21,109 nt of DNA, taken from contig NZ_KQ961872.1 of the NCBI RefSeq assembly GCF_001563665.1, positions 68,609 through 89,717 on the forward strand, written 5' to 3'. Origin of the DNA: Gardnerella vaginalis. GTDB taxonomy: Bacteria; Actinomycetota; Actinomycetes; Actinomycetales; Bifidobacteriaceae. The notes under the pieces are model-generated. The model ran no database searches, was not told the origin of the DNA, and saw nothing but the letters and a program-made list of their open reading frames with translations. The translations under genes and the position numbers were made by a program. How positions within the stretch are numbered: the stretch's first letter is position 1; every line of letters begins with the position of its first letter. Positions 5,860 through 14,328 of the stretch are shown here, piece by piece.

Positions 5860-6477
5860 TTATTTTGCAGAGTTAATTGAAGACTCTTTGCGCGCAACGT
5901 CAAGAGCTTTGTTGAATGCATCGCTAGTCCAACTTGCTCCAGCAACAACCGAAATATGCAAATCTTTTAGCGGCTTCCCAACGATTTTGCTAGAAATCAC
6001 CTTAGAGAAAGCGTCCATATGCTTTTTTGAAACAGGCGTAAAAGGGTGAGGTGTGATTTCAACGCTGCTCACATTGCCGCTTGCAATATTTAGATTCACG
6101 TCAAAACTGTCTTCTGCAACTGGACCATATGTAGCTTTGATTTTATATTCGCCATCTTTGTAATTACCAGTGTCGACTTTATGCTGATTTTGAGGATTTT
6201 GAGGATTTTTAGAATCTGCAGAATCCTCAATTTGCGCAGAAGATTGAGATTGTTGAGCTCCAGAATCATACTTTCCAGAAGGATTACCACCATCGTCCGC
6301 GCTTTGACCAGAATTACCAGCAAACTCATCGTTCATTGGCACAGCATTAGGCTCGCCGCAAGCAGAAAACATAGCAGATGACGCAGCTATAGCCGCAAGC
6401 GTAGCCACAGTTTTTGCAACTTTTTTAGTTTTCAAATCATTGTGTGAAACATCGTGAAACGTGTTATCTGAAACCAT
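5860..6477 (-). CDS. FMN-binding-domain lipoprotein of the iron operon
   Basis: This 205-residue protein has a basic N-terminus, a hydrophobic stretch (residues 23-37) and a lipobox-like FSAC with Cys40, so it is probably a lipid-anchored external protein. A Gln/Asn/Ser-rich linker (41-103) leads to an FMN_bind domain (about 104-200): YKDGEYKIKATYG, VNLNIASGNVSSVEITPH, then VVAGASWTSDAFNKAL. The last segment aligns with the covalent-flavin motif D-x-x-[ST]-G-A-T of NqrC/RnfG-type domains, but here it reads SVVAGAS with Ser182 at the acceptor site and no Asp. Flavin may be bound non-covalently, or at Ser. As last gene of the iron operon (44 bases after the ATPase) it probably passes electrons to iron outside the cell (inference). 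Start: GAAGG nine bases before the ATG. Confidence 0.85.
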   Translation of the reverse strand: MVSDNTFHDVSHNDLKTKKVAKTVATLAAIAASSAMFSACGEPNAVPMNDEFAGNSGQSADDGGNPSGKYDSGAQQSQSSAQIEDSADSKNPQNPQNQHKVDTGNYKDGEYKIKATYGPVAEDSFDVNLNIASGNVSSVEITPHPFTPVSKKHMDAFSKVISSKIVGKPLKDLHISVVAGASWTSDAFNKALDVARKESSINSAK

Positions 6478-6521
6478 AAAACATCGCCTTCAAATCTTGT
6501 ATATTTTAAAACTTCGCGCAA

Positions 6522-7367
6522 CTAATCATCTAAATTCGCTAATTTAGGCGACTTAGTCGGATCATGACTTTGTAAAACTTCAGCAACACTTTCATCAACA
6601 TGAGCACTTGTAAAAGCAGGCTTTCCACCAATCTCCTCGTACGTTTTGCGCGCATCATCATTATTCCAACGCTCACCAACAAGAACACCGTGATTGAGCA
6701 TAATTTCTCGATCTGCACATTGAGCTACCAAAGAATCGTGAGTTACAACAATAATAGTTGTTCCCTGATTGTGTAGTTGTTTAAACAATTCGAGCACAAT
6801 CTGCTCATTTTTTTCATCCAAATTACCAGTTGGCTCATCCGCAAGCAGCAACTTCGGGCAGTTGATAAGTGCGCGAGCAACACAAACACGCTGTTGCTCA
6901 CCACCTGAAAGTTGGCTTGGCAAATGATGAGCGCGATCCTTCAAACCAACTCGATCCAAAGCATCCAAGGCTTCAGCTTCGTCAACAACAGAATGATAAT
7001 ATTGCGCAACCATAACGTTTTCAACAGCCGTTAAATGCGGAACAAGATAAAACTTTTGGAACACAAGTCCAATTACATTTTTACGAACGTCTGCAAGTTG
7101 TCCAGAATTAAGATCTTCAAGTTTTCTACCTTGTAAAGACACAGAGCCTTTAGTCGGAGAATCCATGCATCCAATAATGTTCATTAAAGTAGTTTTTCCA
7201 GATCCGCTAGATCCAACAATTGAAAGCCACTGCCCTTCCGGAACAGTAAGTGACAAATCGTCAACAGCGCGAAGAGATCCATAAATCTTGGAAATATGAT
7301 CCAAAGTCAAAAGCATTTTTGGCTTAAGACAAGTACTTTCCAGCTTATTTTCTATATTCTGTGTCAT
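6522..7367 (-). CDS. ABC transporter ATPase of the P19/FTR1 iron system
   Basis: This 281-residue LolD/MacB-type ATPase is intact. Walker A GSSGSGKT (52-59), Q-loop LVFQKF (Q104), signature LSGGEQQR (153-160), Walker B LLLADEPT (173-180) and switch histidine H210 are all present. A roughly 50-residue C-terminal extension ([19 protein letters not shown]...) goes beyond the usual family end. It would drive the two FtsX-type permeases just upstream; MacB-like ATPases couple cytoplasmic ATP hydrolysis to work outside the membrane rather than carrying substrate across. The region around its ribosome binding site and start is tandemly duplicated (7355-7400), so an upstream ATG opens an eight-codon frame ending at this start. 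Met18 is a less likely alternative start. Confidence 0.93.
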   Translation of the reverse strand: MTQNIENKLESTCLKPKMLLTLDHISKIYGSLRAVDDLSLTVPEGQWLSIVGSSGSGKTTLMNIIGCMDSPTKGSVSLQGRKLEDLNSGQLADVRKNVIGLVFQKFYLVPHLTAVENVMVAQYYHSVVDEAEALDALDRVGLKDRAHHLPSQLSGGEQQRVCVARALINCPKLLLADEPTGNLDEKNEQIVLELFKQLHNQGTTIIVVTHDSLVAQCADREIMLNHGVLVGERWNNDDARKTYEEIGGKPAFTSAHVDESVAEVLQSHDPTKSPKLANLDD

Positions 7368-7400
7368 ATTAAATCCTTATTCTGTGTCATATTAAATCCT
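7355..7400 (-). repeat. 23-bp tandem duplication of RBS and start, with 8-codon upstream frame
   Basis: 7355-7377 and 7378-7400 are identical 23-base copies, each with AGGATTTAATATGACACAGA on the minus strand. The upstream copy opens [12 protein letters not shown] (7390 down to 7364), whose TGA overlaps the true ATG as ATGA. Because 23 is not a multiple of three, the two starts lie in different frames. Translation of the ATPase may therefore be coupled to this leader frame. Confidence 0.7.
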
Positions 7401-7463
7401 CAACTAAACTCACTAAAATTCTCAATTCAAACATTGGATAATTTAAAAAGATTTTGCTTAAAA

Positions 7464-8795
7464 CTATTCTTCTCGAAGAACAATCGCAGGATCAATTTTC
7501 GAAGCCTTCAAAACAGGAGGCAAAGCAGCAACACAAGATGCAATTACACTAAAAGTAACGGAAAACATAACTAACCACCAATTCACACTCAAATCTCTGG
7601 AGAATACCATCCTCGCAAGCAATCGCGCAAACACATAACCTACTGCAGTACCTGCAATTCCGCCAATAAAGCCATATAATCCAGACTCCATAGTGAACTC
7701 AAAGCAAATACTTCTCTCACTCGCACCCAAAGCTTTACGCAAACCAATCTCATTTCGCCTCTGCTGCACAATCGAAGATATAGTAGTGCTCACACCAACC
7801 ATCATCAAAACAAGCACAACTAGCGAAACTATGCAAAACAGGCTACGAAGCATCGTAATAATTCCAGTGTCAGCAGCAGTGACTTTAGTAACTTGCTGAG
7901 CGCGCACACGCATAGAAGTCATATCGTTGATACTTCTCACAACAGCATCAACACTATGAGCAGAAGACGAGTAAGCAATCACATCTGCTCCGCGCTTTAT
8001 TCCTGTAAGAGTATCCACATCCGCATTAAGAGCATACAACATAGAATCTTCAGCTCCGCCAGTATCCAAGATGCCACAAACACGGAAAGTTGTGCCGTGA
8101 GTATCCATAATATCCGTTGAAACTCTGCCTTCAACAAGTTTTTGTTGAGATGAATTTTGCGCAGAATTATTTGCAGACTGAGTTGCAGATTGACCTGCAG
8201 ATTTACTTGAAGACCTATCAGAAGACTTATCAGAAGACTTATCATCATGCTTGTCTGCAGGCTTATGAGAGCCAACAGTATTATCAGTAGATCTATACGC
8301 AATCGAAATACGAGATCCTATTTTCAATCCCATAGCGTGAGCCACGTCACGCCCAACCATCACATTTCCACTACTAGGCCAAGCGCCGTCAACATTCCAA
8401 TGCTTATTTAGTGACTTCACTAAACGAACATCAACACCAGCAAGCACATACGGAGCTGCATTGATTCGCACATTTTCATAGCGATACGTAGCAAAACGCA
8501 TAGCACCTTTTGCGAGAACCATATCATTAGTATGTAAAACCATTGCACGATCAATACCGTTTTTCCACTCGCCATCAATTGGCGTTACGATAATATTCGC
8601 TCCATAGGCACGCATCTCATCGCTCATCTGTTGAGGTACAACCAAGCAGATTGCAGCCAAACAAAACAGAGTAGCAGCACCAACAAGAGTTGCAATAACA
8701 GCCATTAAAGCACGCGATTTACGGCGAAATACCGCGCTAAATAGCATTGTGATAAACATCGTATTATTTGACGTCATATAAGATTTACCTGCCAT
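7464..8795 (-). CDS. FtsX/MacB-type permease 2 of the iron system
   Basis: This 443-residue permease has one N-terminal transmembrane helix (about 30-53), a large external MacB-like domain (about 55-320) and a C-terminal FtsX domain with three helices. The hallmark EIGLRKALGAS lies after the second helix. A low-complexity insert of about 50 residues (171-219) rich in Ser, Asp, Lys and Gln (DDKSSDKSSDRSSSK) interrupts the external domain, probably a surface loop. The start at 8795 has GGAGGT six bases upstream and overlaps the end of permease 1 by 11 bases. It corresponds to the second FtsX permease of the Campylobacter P19 locus. A 96-base gap, unusually long for this operon, separates it from the ATPase. 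Confidence 0.9.
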   Translation of the reverse strand: MAGKSYMTSNNTMFITMLFSAVFRRKSRALMAVIATLVGAATLFCLAAICLVVPQQMSDEMRAYGANIIVTPIDGEWKNGIDRAMVLHTNDMVLAKGAMRFATYRYENVRINAAPYVLAGVDVRLVKSLNKHWNVDGAWPSSGNVMVGRDVAHAMGLKIGSRISIAYRSTDNTVGSHKPADKHDDKSSDKSSDRSSSKSAGQSATQSANNSAQNSSQQKLVEGRVSTDIMDTHGTTFRVCGILDTGGAEDSMLYALNADVDTLTGIKRGADVIAYSSSAHSVDAVVRSINDMTSMRVRAQQVTKVTAADTGIITMLRSLFCIVSLVVLVLMMVGVSTTISSIVQQRRNEIGLRKALGASERSICFEFTMESGLYGFIGGIAGTAVGYVFARLLARMVFSRDLSVNWWLVMFSVTFSVIASCVAALPPVLKASKIDPAIVLREE

Positions 8796-10116
8796 GAAGC
8801 ACCTCCGCAGGACGCACGCTTAAAATCGAACGAATCGATGAGCCTGCAGCTACAAGAACAGTTAGCGCGAGCAACACAAACACAAGCACGAAAACCATTG
8901 GTCGGAACGAAATCGCAGAGCTAAACACAGTAAAACCAATAATCTGAGCTACTGAAAAACCAAAAATCATACCGAGCAATGCTCCGCCGAACGCAATAAC
9001 AGCAGTTTCCATAAGCATAAGACGCATAACAGCACCATCTCGAGCACCCACTGCTTTGAGCAATGCAAGCTCTCCAGAACGCTCCGAGATAGAAGCTGCC
9101 ATAAGATTTGCTACAGCAACTGCAGCCGCAATCAAACTTAATGCAGTCATCAAAACCATAACAGCACGAGTTTTATTAAGCACGTTTCCTTGCAACGCTG
9201 CGACTTGACGAACCTGCTTTGCTACAGCTTCCGGAATAACCTCTTCAATTTGGTAAGTAATAGAACTCGGGTAAGCCGTGCAATACCAAGTTTCCCACTC
9301 TTCCTGACTTAAAGCTGCCGGATTCTTAGCAGCTTTACGCGCTAAATCATTCTCAGGAGTAGTAAGTGCCTTTACTTCAATCGAATCAACCATATTCGGC
9401 TTATTTGCAAGGTTTTGAGCGTCAATAGAATTTGCGTAAATTGCGTTATCGTCATCATCCCCAGACTCATAAACGCCCACAACGCGCAACGAAACATGGC
9501 GCCCTGAACGAAGCAAACGCAAACTCTGACCAAGTTTTACATGTAAACGCTCAGCTAATTTAAAACCAACCATTGCCTCAGATTGATTATCTTTTGCCCA
9601 TCTGCCTGAACGTATCTTCCACCACGAGCGCAATCCTTTAACACCTACAACTGTTGTTTCACCAGAAGCGAGCGAAAGCTTGCGATTAAACCAAGTTCCA
9701 ATAATCGGAATTACTAAATTAGAAGAAGACTTAGATTCCAAATCTGCATGAACTCTTATTTTCGGCGCAAAATTTGTGATATTAAATGCCCAGAAAATCA
9801 TTTTAATTTTCGCAGCATCCGATTCTTTCAAAAAAGCAGTTGACTCTTGGCTTTCTGCAACAGATAGACTACGTAAAGAAGAATTCGTCCGCTCTCTAGA
9901 AGCATACAAATCATTCACTACAGCGTTAGATTTTGGCTGAACAACAATATTTGAACCATATGAGCTAAGCTCTGCGTTAATTTTATCTCCAACATCGTAA
10001 ACAACACTAAGCATAGCAACACTCACGCATGCGCTTAAGCAAACTACAAGAGCAATTAGAACGCGTTTTTTTAATTGTCGCACAAGAGATCGAGCAACCA
10101 TGCGTATCATAAACAT
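8785..10116 (-). CDS. FtsX/MacB-type permease 1 of the iron system
   Basis: This 443-residue protein has an N-terminal helix (about 17-42, RVLIALVVCLSACVSVAMLS), an external MacB-like domain (about 45-310) and a C-terminal FtsX domain. The latter has three helices and the motif ERSGELALLKAVGARDG after the second. It probably forms a heterodimer with permease 2, whose start overlaps its end by 11 bases, and is powered by the ATPase encoded further downstream. The external domain would contact P19 or the DUF2318 protein. The start has AAGGAG eight bases upstream and lies 13 bases after the DUF2318 gene. No substrate channel is expected in this family; a mechanical or energy-transducing role is more likely (family knowledge). 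Confidence 0.9.
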   Translation of the reverse strand: MFMIRMVARSLVRQLKKRVLIALVVCLSACVSVAMLSVVYDVGDKINAELSSYGSNIVVQPKSNAVVNDLYASRERTNSSLRSLSVAESQESTAFLKESDAAKIKMIFWAFNITNFAPKIRVHADLESKSSSNLVIPIIGTWFNRKLSLASGETTVVGVKGLRSWWKIRSGRWAKDNQSEAMVGFKLAERLHVKLGQSLRLLRSGRHVSLRVVGVYESGDDDDNAIYANSIDAQNLANKPNMVDSIEVKALTTPENDLARKAAKNPAALSQEEWETWYCTAYPSSITYQIEEVIPEAVAKQVRQVAALQGNVLNKTRAVMVLMTALSLIAAAVAVANLMAASISERSGELALLKAVGARDGAVMRLMLMETAVIAFGGALLGMIFGFSVAQIIGFTVFSSAISFRPMVFVLVFVLLALTVLVAAGSSIRSILSVRPAEVLHGR

Positions 10117-10129
10117 TTAAAGTTGCTCC

Positions 10130-11401
10130 TTACTTAAAATGCGAGCTAAGCGCATCTAAATCAGCAGTATGAATAGTGATTTTGCCGTGCGAAGCTTTAT
10201 ACGGGAAAGGAATAGGATTACAGCCACCCTTAAATCCAATTGTCGCTAAGTTAATTGCTACATCGCATTTGCGGCAAATAATTTTACCGTCTTTCTCGTA
10301 ATATCCTGCATCTCCGCAATTTTCACAAGCATCCAATCCAACTCCGTACGCTCCACCATTCTTTTTAATAATAATAAAGCGCATAATAGTTCCGTCTTTC
10401 GCTTTGTATTGGAAGCGATGAAGATGACCATCAGAAATTTGCACGAAGTTTATAGTTGCAATTCCATCATGCAATTCGTACGGTTCAGGAGGAGTCAAAG
10501 TTGGTTTAACATTCATAAGAGATACGCCAAAAGTAAGCGTAAGTATTACAGTAACAGCAGCCAGAAATGCCGCGAGCGCAGACTTTCGAGATTTCCTTTT
10601 AAATGCTCGTTTTACGCGCATCTGTGCAGTATTTTCTCCAACTGCTGCCGTCTTAAAACCGATTATGACAGAAGCAGCAGCAGGAATTAAAAACACGCAA
10701 ATTTGCGCAATAATCATCATGTGAGCATTGTTAATAAGCCAAACAAGCACACTGAAAGAAAAATCATCTATGTAAAGAAGAATACTTCCTTGCATGATTT
10801 GCAAAAGTGACGTTACGTGCTGAACAAGCAAAATAATCATGCTAAGCACAATTGCAATTTTGAATGAAATTGCGTTAGACGTAACTCGCAATGAACGCAC
10901 CATAAGACTTAAACAAATAGCTACAATAACACCAAGAACAAATCCAAGAGCACGAAGTAGCATATCGGAAGTAAAAGGCGGAGTACTTGAATCTACGAAA
11001 ATCGTAAGCTGCAAAATCACGTCTGGAAGAGCATAAAATACAGTAAGCGCTAAGCAAACCGCGCCAATCGCATTACTTATATGTATTAGGATAGGGCGCT
11101 CACGCCAGTTTTCAACAGTTTTATGTGAGCAAACTACAACAACAATAGCTGCAATATCTATTGGAACTGCAATGCATAATGCAGGCATGTTAATAAAATT
11201 GCGCTGATTTATTACTACGCTTGCGCGAAGAATAGCAAAAATAAGTGCAGCAACTGTGCCTAAAGATAATCCATATAATCTCCATCGCGCGCTTATAGGC
11301 TTATCTTTTCCTTCTCCAACACTAAGAGAGGAATTTAATCCCATTGTAAGTAAAGCAAGAGGGAGCAGCCCAGGCAGCACTGTAACAAACAGTCTGAGCA
11401 T
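10130..11401 (-). CDS. DUF2318-domain multi-pass membrane protein
   Basis: This 423-residue protein has about eight transmembrane segments over residues 1-300 and a C-terminal DUF2318 domain. That domain carries CENC (C359/C362), ICRKC (C376/C379) and GGCNPIP (C394), the conserved cysteine set of the family. DUF2318 proteins are often annotated as Fe-S-containing and occur in P19/FTR1 loci (the Cj1660 position in Campylobacter). The cysteines could hold an Fe-S cluster or other metal and pass electrons from the membrane to iron; this is inference. It lies between the P19 gene and the first permease. The start at 11401 is supported by GGAGG five bases upstream. Membrane and cysteine parts are both intact. 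Confidence 0.88.
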   Translation of the reverse strand: MLRLFVTVLPGLLPLALLTMGLNSSLSVGEGKDKPISARWRLYGLSLGTVAALIFAILRASVVINQRNFINMPALCIAVPIDIAAIVVVVCSHKTVENWRERPILIHISNAIGAVCLALTVFYALPDVILQLTIFVDSSTPPFTSDMLLRALGFVLGVIVAICLSLMVRSLRVTSNAISFKIAIVLSMIILLVQHVTSLLQIMQGSILLYIDDFSFSVLVWLINNAHMMIIAQICVFLIPAAASVIIGFKTAAVGENTAQMRVKRAFKRKSRKSALAAFLAAVTVILTLTFGVSLMNVKPTLTPPEPYELHDGIATINFVQISDGHLHRFQYKAKDGTIMRFIIIKKNGGAYGVGLDACENCGDAGYYEKDGKIICRKCDVAINLATIGFKGGCNPIPFPYKASHGKITIHTADLDALSSHFK

Positions 11402-11430
11402 AACTCCCTCCTTTGCTATTATTTACAATC

Positions 11431-11469
11431 TATAATTCAATAATTGCTAACAATATAATTCAATAATTG
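11431..11469. repeat. Direct repeat between the P19 and DUF2318 genes
   Basis: TATAATTCAATAATTG occurs at 11431-11446 and 11454-11469, spaced 23 bases. It lies in the 128-base gap, which is almost purely AT and holds no gene. Confidence 0.6.
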
Positions 11470-11501
11470 ATGACAATTACCAACTATTGCTTACTGTTAC
11501 C

Positions 11502-11528
11502 AATAATTACTAGCAATTAGTAATTATT
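11502..11528 (-). other. 11-bp perfect hairpin just after the P19 gene
   Basis: AATAATTACTA (11502-11512) and TAGTAATTATT (11518-11528) form a perfect 11-bp stem with a 5-base loop, one base after the P19 stop. There is no T-run, so it looks less like a terminator than an mRNA 3' stabiliser or partial block. Such an element could make the P19 messenger more abundant than the downstream genes. Confidence 0.55.
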
Positions 11529-11529
11529 A

Positions 11530-12162
11530 CTACCATTGACGAGGAGTGTACTTCCAATCATCGAATGTTGCTTTGATTGGCTCAGTCCAGAATCTGCCGG
11601 TCACACCTGTAGCAGGATCAACGTGCAACATCCAACCCTTCTTTTCTGGAGATTCAATTGAAAGAACGAGCTTATAGTTACCAGCCTTGTCAAGCTTAAC
11701 GTTTGCACCATAGTGAGGACCGTCAGAAGCATTCATTTGCATGAAAGTACCTTTACCTGCTGACTCTCCACTAGACTTGTCAACAATCTCATAATTCACA
11801 GTCAAATCTGGAATAAACTCGCCTTTACCGTAGCCAAGCTTAGTACCTTCCTTATTTGCGTGAATATCTGCCTCAAGATGGAAACTAGCCTCTGAAGCTT
11901 TCAAGCCCATTCCTGCAGGGACCATATCAACTGGTTGGAAATACACTGCACCAATAGTAAGAGGTCCAATGTTTTGATCTTGATGAGGTCCAACTGGTAC
12001 TTCTTCAAAGCCTTTATCTTCACCTTTATCGTCAGCTTTCTGCTCAGAAGACGCTGGCTTATCAGCACTCTTAGCAGAATTACCATTAGAGCCGCAACCG
12101 CAAAGCGCGAGCATACCAGCAAGCATTAAAGCTGCTATTGTAATTATCTTGCTATTTTTCAT
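11530..12162 (-). CDS. P19/FetP-type iron-binding lipoprotein
   Basis: This 210-residue protein belongs to the P19/Tp34 family, periplasmic copper- and iron-binding partners of FTR1 permeases. The N-terminal signal ends in a lipobox (LCGC, Cys23), and a Lys/Asp/Glu-rich linker precedes the domain. All metal ligands known from Campylobacter P19 have counterparts: HLEADIH (H95 and E97), MQMNASDGPHYG (M143, D147, H150) and LHVDPATG (H180). In a Gram-positive cell it would be lipid-anchored on the outer face of the membrane and deliver iron to FTR1. The start has AAAAGG before the ATG, and FTR1 lies 111 bases upstream. The hairpin at 11502-11528 follows the stop directly. Confidence 0.93.
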   Translation of the reverse strand: MKNSKIITIAALMLAGMLALCGCGSNGNSAKSADKPASSEQKADDKGEDKGFEEVPVGPHQDQNIGPLTIGAVYFQPVDMVPAGMGLKASEASFHLEADIHANKEGTKLGYGKGEFIPDLTVNYEIVDKSSGESAGKGTFMQMNASDGPHYGANVKLDKAGNYKLVLSIESPEKKGWMLHVDPATGVTGRFWTEPIKATFDDWKYTPRQW

Positions 12163-12273
12163 ATTTAGCCTTTTCTTTTATTTTTATTTAACCAGCATCT
12201 AACCTTTTTATTTAACCTTTAATCGGATAATATTCGGCTGATTTTGATTATTAACTTTCTTATTACTTTCTTA

Positions 12274-14133
12274 TTAACTTTTATTTTCACTATGCGTGTG
12301 ATTTGCCGATAATGATTCCGTAGCATTTTGCGAAGAAACAACATGTAATGATTTCTCATCGCAAGAAGAACTGCAAGAAGAACCACGTGAAGAATCATCT
12401 TCGGACGCCTGTTTTGGATTTTTCTCCATACACTGTTTACGACTGCGCACAATAGAAGCACACAGCAACGCAATAACAACTATTGCAGCAATAACTTGTG
12501 CAACAATAGTTTCAACATATGGATAGAATCCAAGCCAATCGTTAGTTGGCAAGCCTTGAATATACATACCAGCAAGAGCGTCTCCTTCTATTAACGCATG
12601 CACTCCACCACCTGCAAAAATCACCACTAACACAGACATAAGAGCACTTGTTCCTGTGAAAAATGGTCGGATTGGAATGCGTACTGACGCGAAACGAATT
12701 AACAAGAATATTACAACTAATACCAATGCAGCAGATACGAATCCTCCCCAAATCGTAGAATCAGCTCCATTTGATACAGCAAAAATTGCTTGATAAAAAA
12801 TTACAGTTTCTGCGCCTTCTCTAAATACAGCTAGAAAACTAAGCAATGCAAGAGAAATCAGACTACCAGAAGATACAGCAGAAGTAGTTTGCTCACGAAT
12901 ATAAGAGTTCCACGCTTGTACAGAAGATCTAGAAATCATCCAATTACTTGTATAAAGCAACATGAGCATAGCAAACAAAGCCACAACGCCTTCTGTAATT
13001 TCCTGCTGTGGACCAGAACCGTTGAATAGCAAGCCAAACAAACCTGCAACTATAAGAGAAGCAACGATACCAGCAATCAAACCTAAATAAATATACTTAA
13101 CCATATTTTTGTGGCCTGATTTAATTAAGTAAGCAATAATTGCTGCAACCACTAGCAAAGCTTCTAATCCTTCGCGAAGTAAAATCACGAATGCTTGTCC
13201 AAAAGGACTTGTTATGAATTGCATTAAAGAATTAGCGTTAGAAGAAGTACCGCCATCAAGTTTTGCAGAATCTTCTACAAGCATTGCTTTAAGATCTCCA
13301 ACAACTTTTTTAACTTGATTAACACTAGCGCTACCGTTCATAGATTGTCGGCACTCTTTGAATTGATATTCAACTGTAGAAACGCGACTTCCGCTAATCG
13401 CATTCATCACATTTTTTTCAAATCCAAGTTTTTCGTAATACTGATAATATGCATCGTTTATTAAATCTACAGCTTTAGCGACATCAGTTTTGTTGCCTTT
13501 TGCATGATCGTAAATTTTTAAAGACTTATCAAGAATAACGTTCATTTCAGACGCAACCTGACTCCAAGTCCTGCCATTTCGACCTAAATTCTTCTTTTTT
13601 GCAGCATCAAGTTTTTTACGTTCAGCTTTGATTTGCTCACTCAATTTTTTAGCATAAACATTCGGTTTATCTAGCTTAGGATTCGCATCAAGCTTTTTCG
13701 CAGTGTCTAAAATATTTGCATTCAAAGCATTTACGATTAAATCAATCTTAGAACCCTGATTTTGTTGATAAACTAACGTTTGAAGCTGTTGAAATTGATT
13801 AGACTGAGATTGTACTTTATCTTGCCCGATTGTATCTCTAACAACTGTAATAAAGTTTGAACCAACATAAACAGAATTATAAGCTGCCTGAAACCTTGTT
13901 GAAGCACCAGATATATTTCCGTCTTTGTATTCACTTTTGCCTTTGCTTAACTCATTATCAATTGCTTGAGAAACTGAAGTCCAAGTAGCATACGAACCTT
14001 CAGAACCTTCAGAACCTTCAGCAAAAGCAAAAGACGAAACGCTGGAACATGCACATAACATTACAGATATGCACAATATAACTAGCGCGAAAACTCCAGA
14101 ATACCTCTGGCGCGATGTTATTGACGCGCGCAT
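12274..14133 (-). CDS. FTR1-family iron permease with extracytoplasmic domain
   Basis: This 619-residue protein starts with a signal region. A lipobox-like LCAC (Cys29) and a possible AFA-E cleavage site are both seen. A helical external domain (about 40-300) follows, then a seven-helix FTR1 permease (about 305-560). The iron motifs are REGLE (320-324) and REGAE (438-442). The cytoplasmic tail (565-619) is unusual for its cluster SSCSSSCDE plus NHTHSE, possible metal ligands. Bacterial FTR1 proteins paired with P19 import iron; FetMP of E. coli is the model. It is the first gene of the operon, with GAGGAG before the ATG. Three 9-base tandem repeats encode GSEGSEGS near the mature N-terminus. 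Confidence 0.93.
   Translation of the reverse strand: MRASITSRQRYSGVFALVILCISVMLCACSSVSSFAFAEGSEGSEGSYATWTSVSQAIDNELSKGKSEYKDGNISGASTRFQAAYNSVYVGSNFITVVRDTIGQDKVQSQSNQFQQLQTLVYQQNQGSKIDLIVNALNANILDTAKKLDANPKLDKPNVYAKKLSEQIKAERKKLDAAKKKNLGRNGRTWSQVASEMNVILDKSLKIYDHAKGNKTDVAKAVDLINDAYYQYYEKLGFEKNVMNAISGSRVSTVEYQFKECRQSMNGSASVNQVKKVVGDLKAMLVEDSAKLDGGTSSNANSLMQFITSPFGQAFVILLREGLEALLVVAAIIAYLIKSGHKNMVKYIYLGLIAGIVASLIVAGLFGLLFNGSGPQQEITEGVVALFAMLMLLYTSNWMISRSSVQAWNSYIREQTTSAVSSGSLISLALLSFLAVFREGAETVIFYQAIFAVSNGADSTIWGGFVSAALVLVVIFLLIRFASVRIPIRPFFTGTSALMSVLVVIFAGGGVHALIEGDALAGMYIQGLPTNDWLGFYPYVETIVAQVIAAIVVIALLCASIVRSRKQCMEKNPKQASEDDSSRGSSCSSSCDEKSLHVVSSQNATESLSANHTHSENKS
13994..14020 (-). repeat. 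9-bp tandem repeat (three copies) in the FTR1 gene
   Basis: GAACCTTCA is repeated three times on the plus strand and encodes SEG units just after the signal region. Copy-number change would stay in frame and alter only linker length. Confidence 0.8.
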
Positions 14134-14257
14134 CGCATCTCCTCTCGAAGCTTCCCCTTAAAGCTCGTACAATCTATATCACTCACTCACAAAATTTCTG
14201 CGTCTAAAAGCACATACCCCTTATATGCACAGTCCCCAAACTAAACGCACATAATTT

Positions 14258-14286
14258 ATAATATCGACATATCATTGATATTGATA
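14258..14286 (-). promoter_or_regulatory. Candidate promoter and dyad operator of the iron operon
   Basis: Minus-strand TATTAT (14258-14263) with weak TATCAA (14281-14286) 17 bases upstream could drive the iron operon, with a leader of about 117 bases. The palindrome ATATCA-TTGATAT type (6-1-6, 14269-14281) fills the spacer, well placed for repression. A weak -35 with a dyad fits a metal-regulated promoter, but the regulator is unknown. Confidence 0.4.
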
Positions 14287-14328
14287 TAGCTAGAGAGAAA
14301 AAATATAACTAAATTGCAAAATGATAGT

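Noticed and set aside
6096..6329. Leftward frame rich in Leu/Ile/Lys inside the FMN-lipoprotein gene
   Set aside because: It is a frame shadow of the Gln/Asn-rich linker repeat in the real gene.
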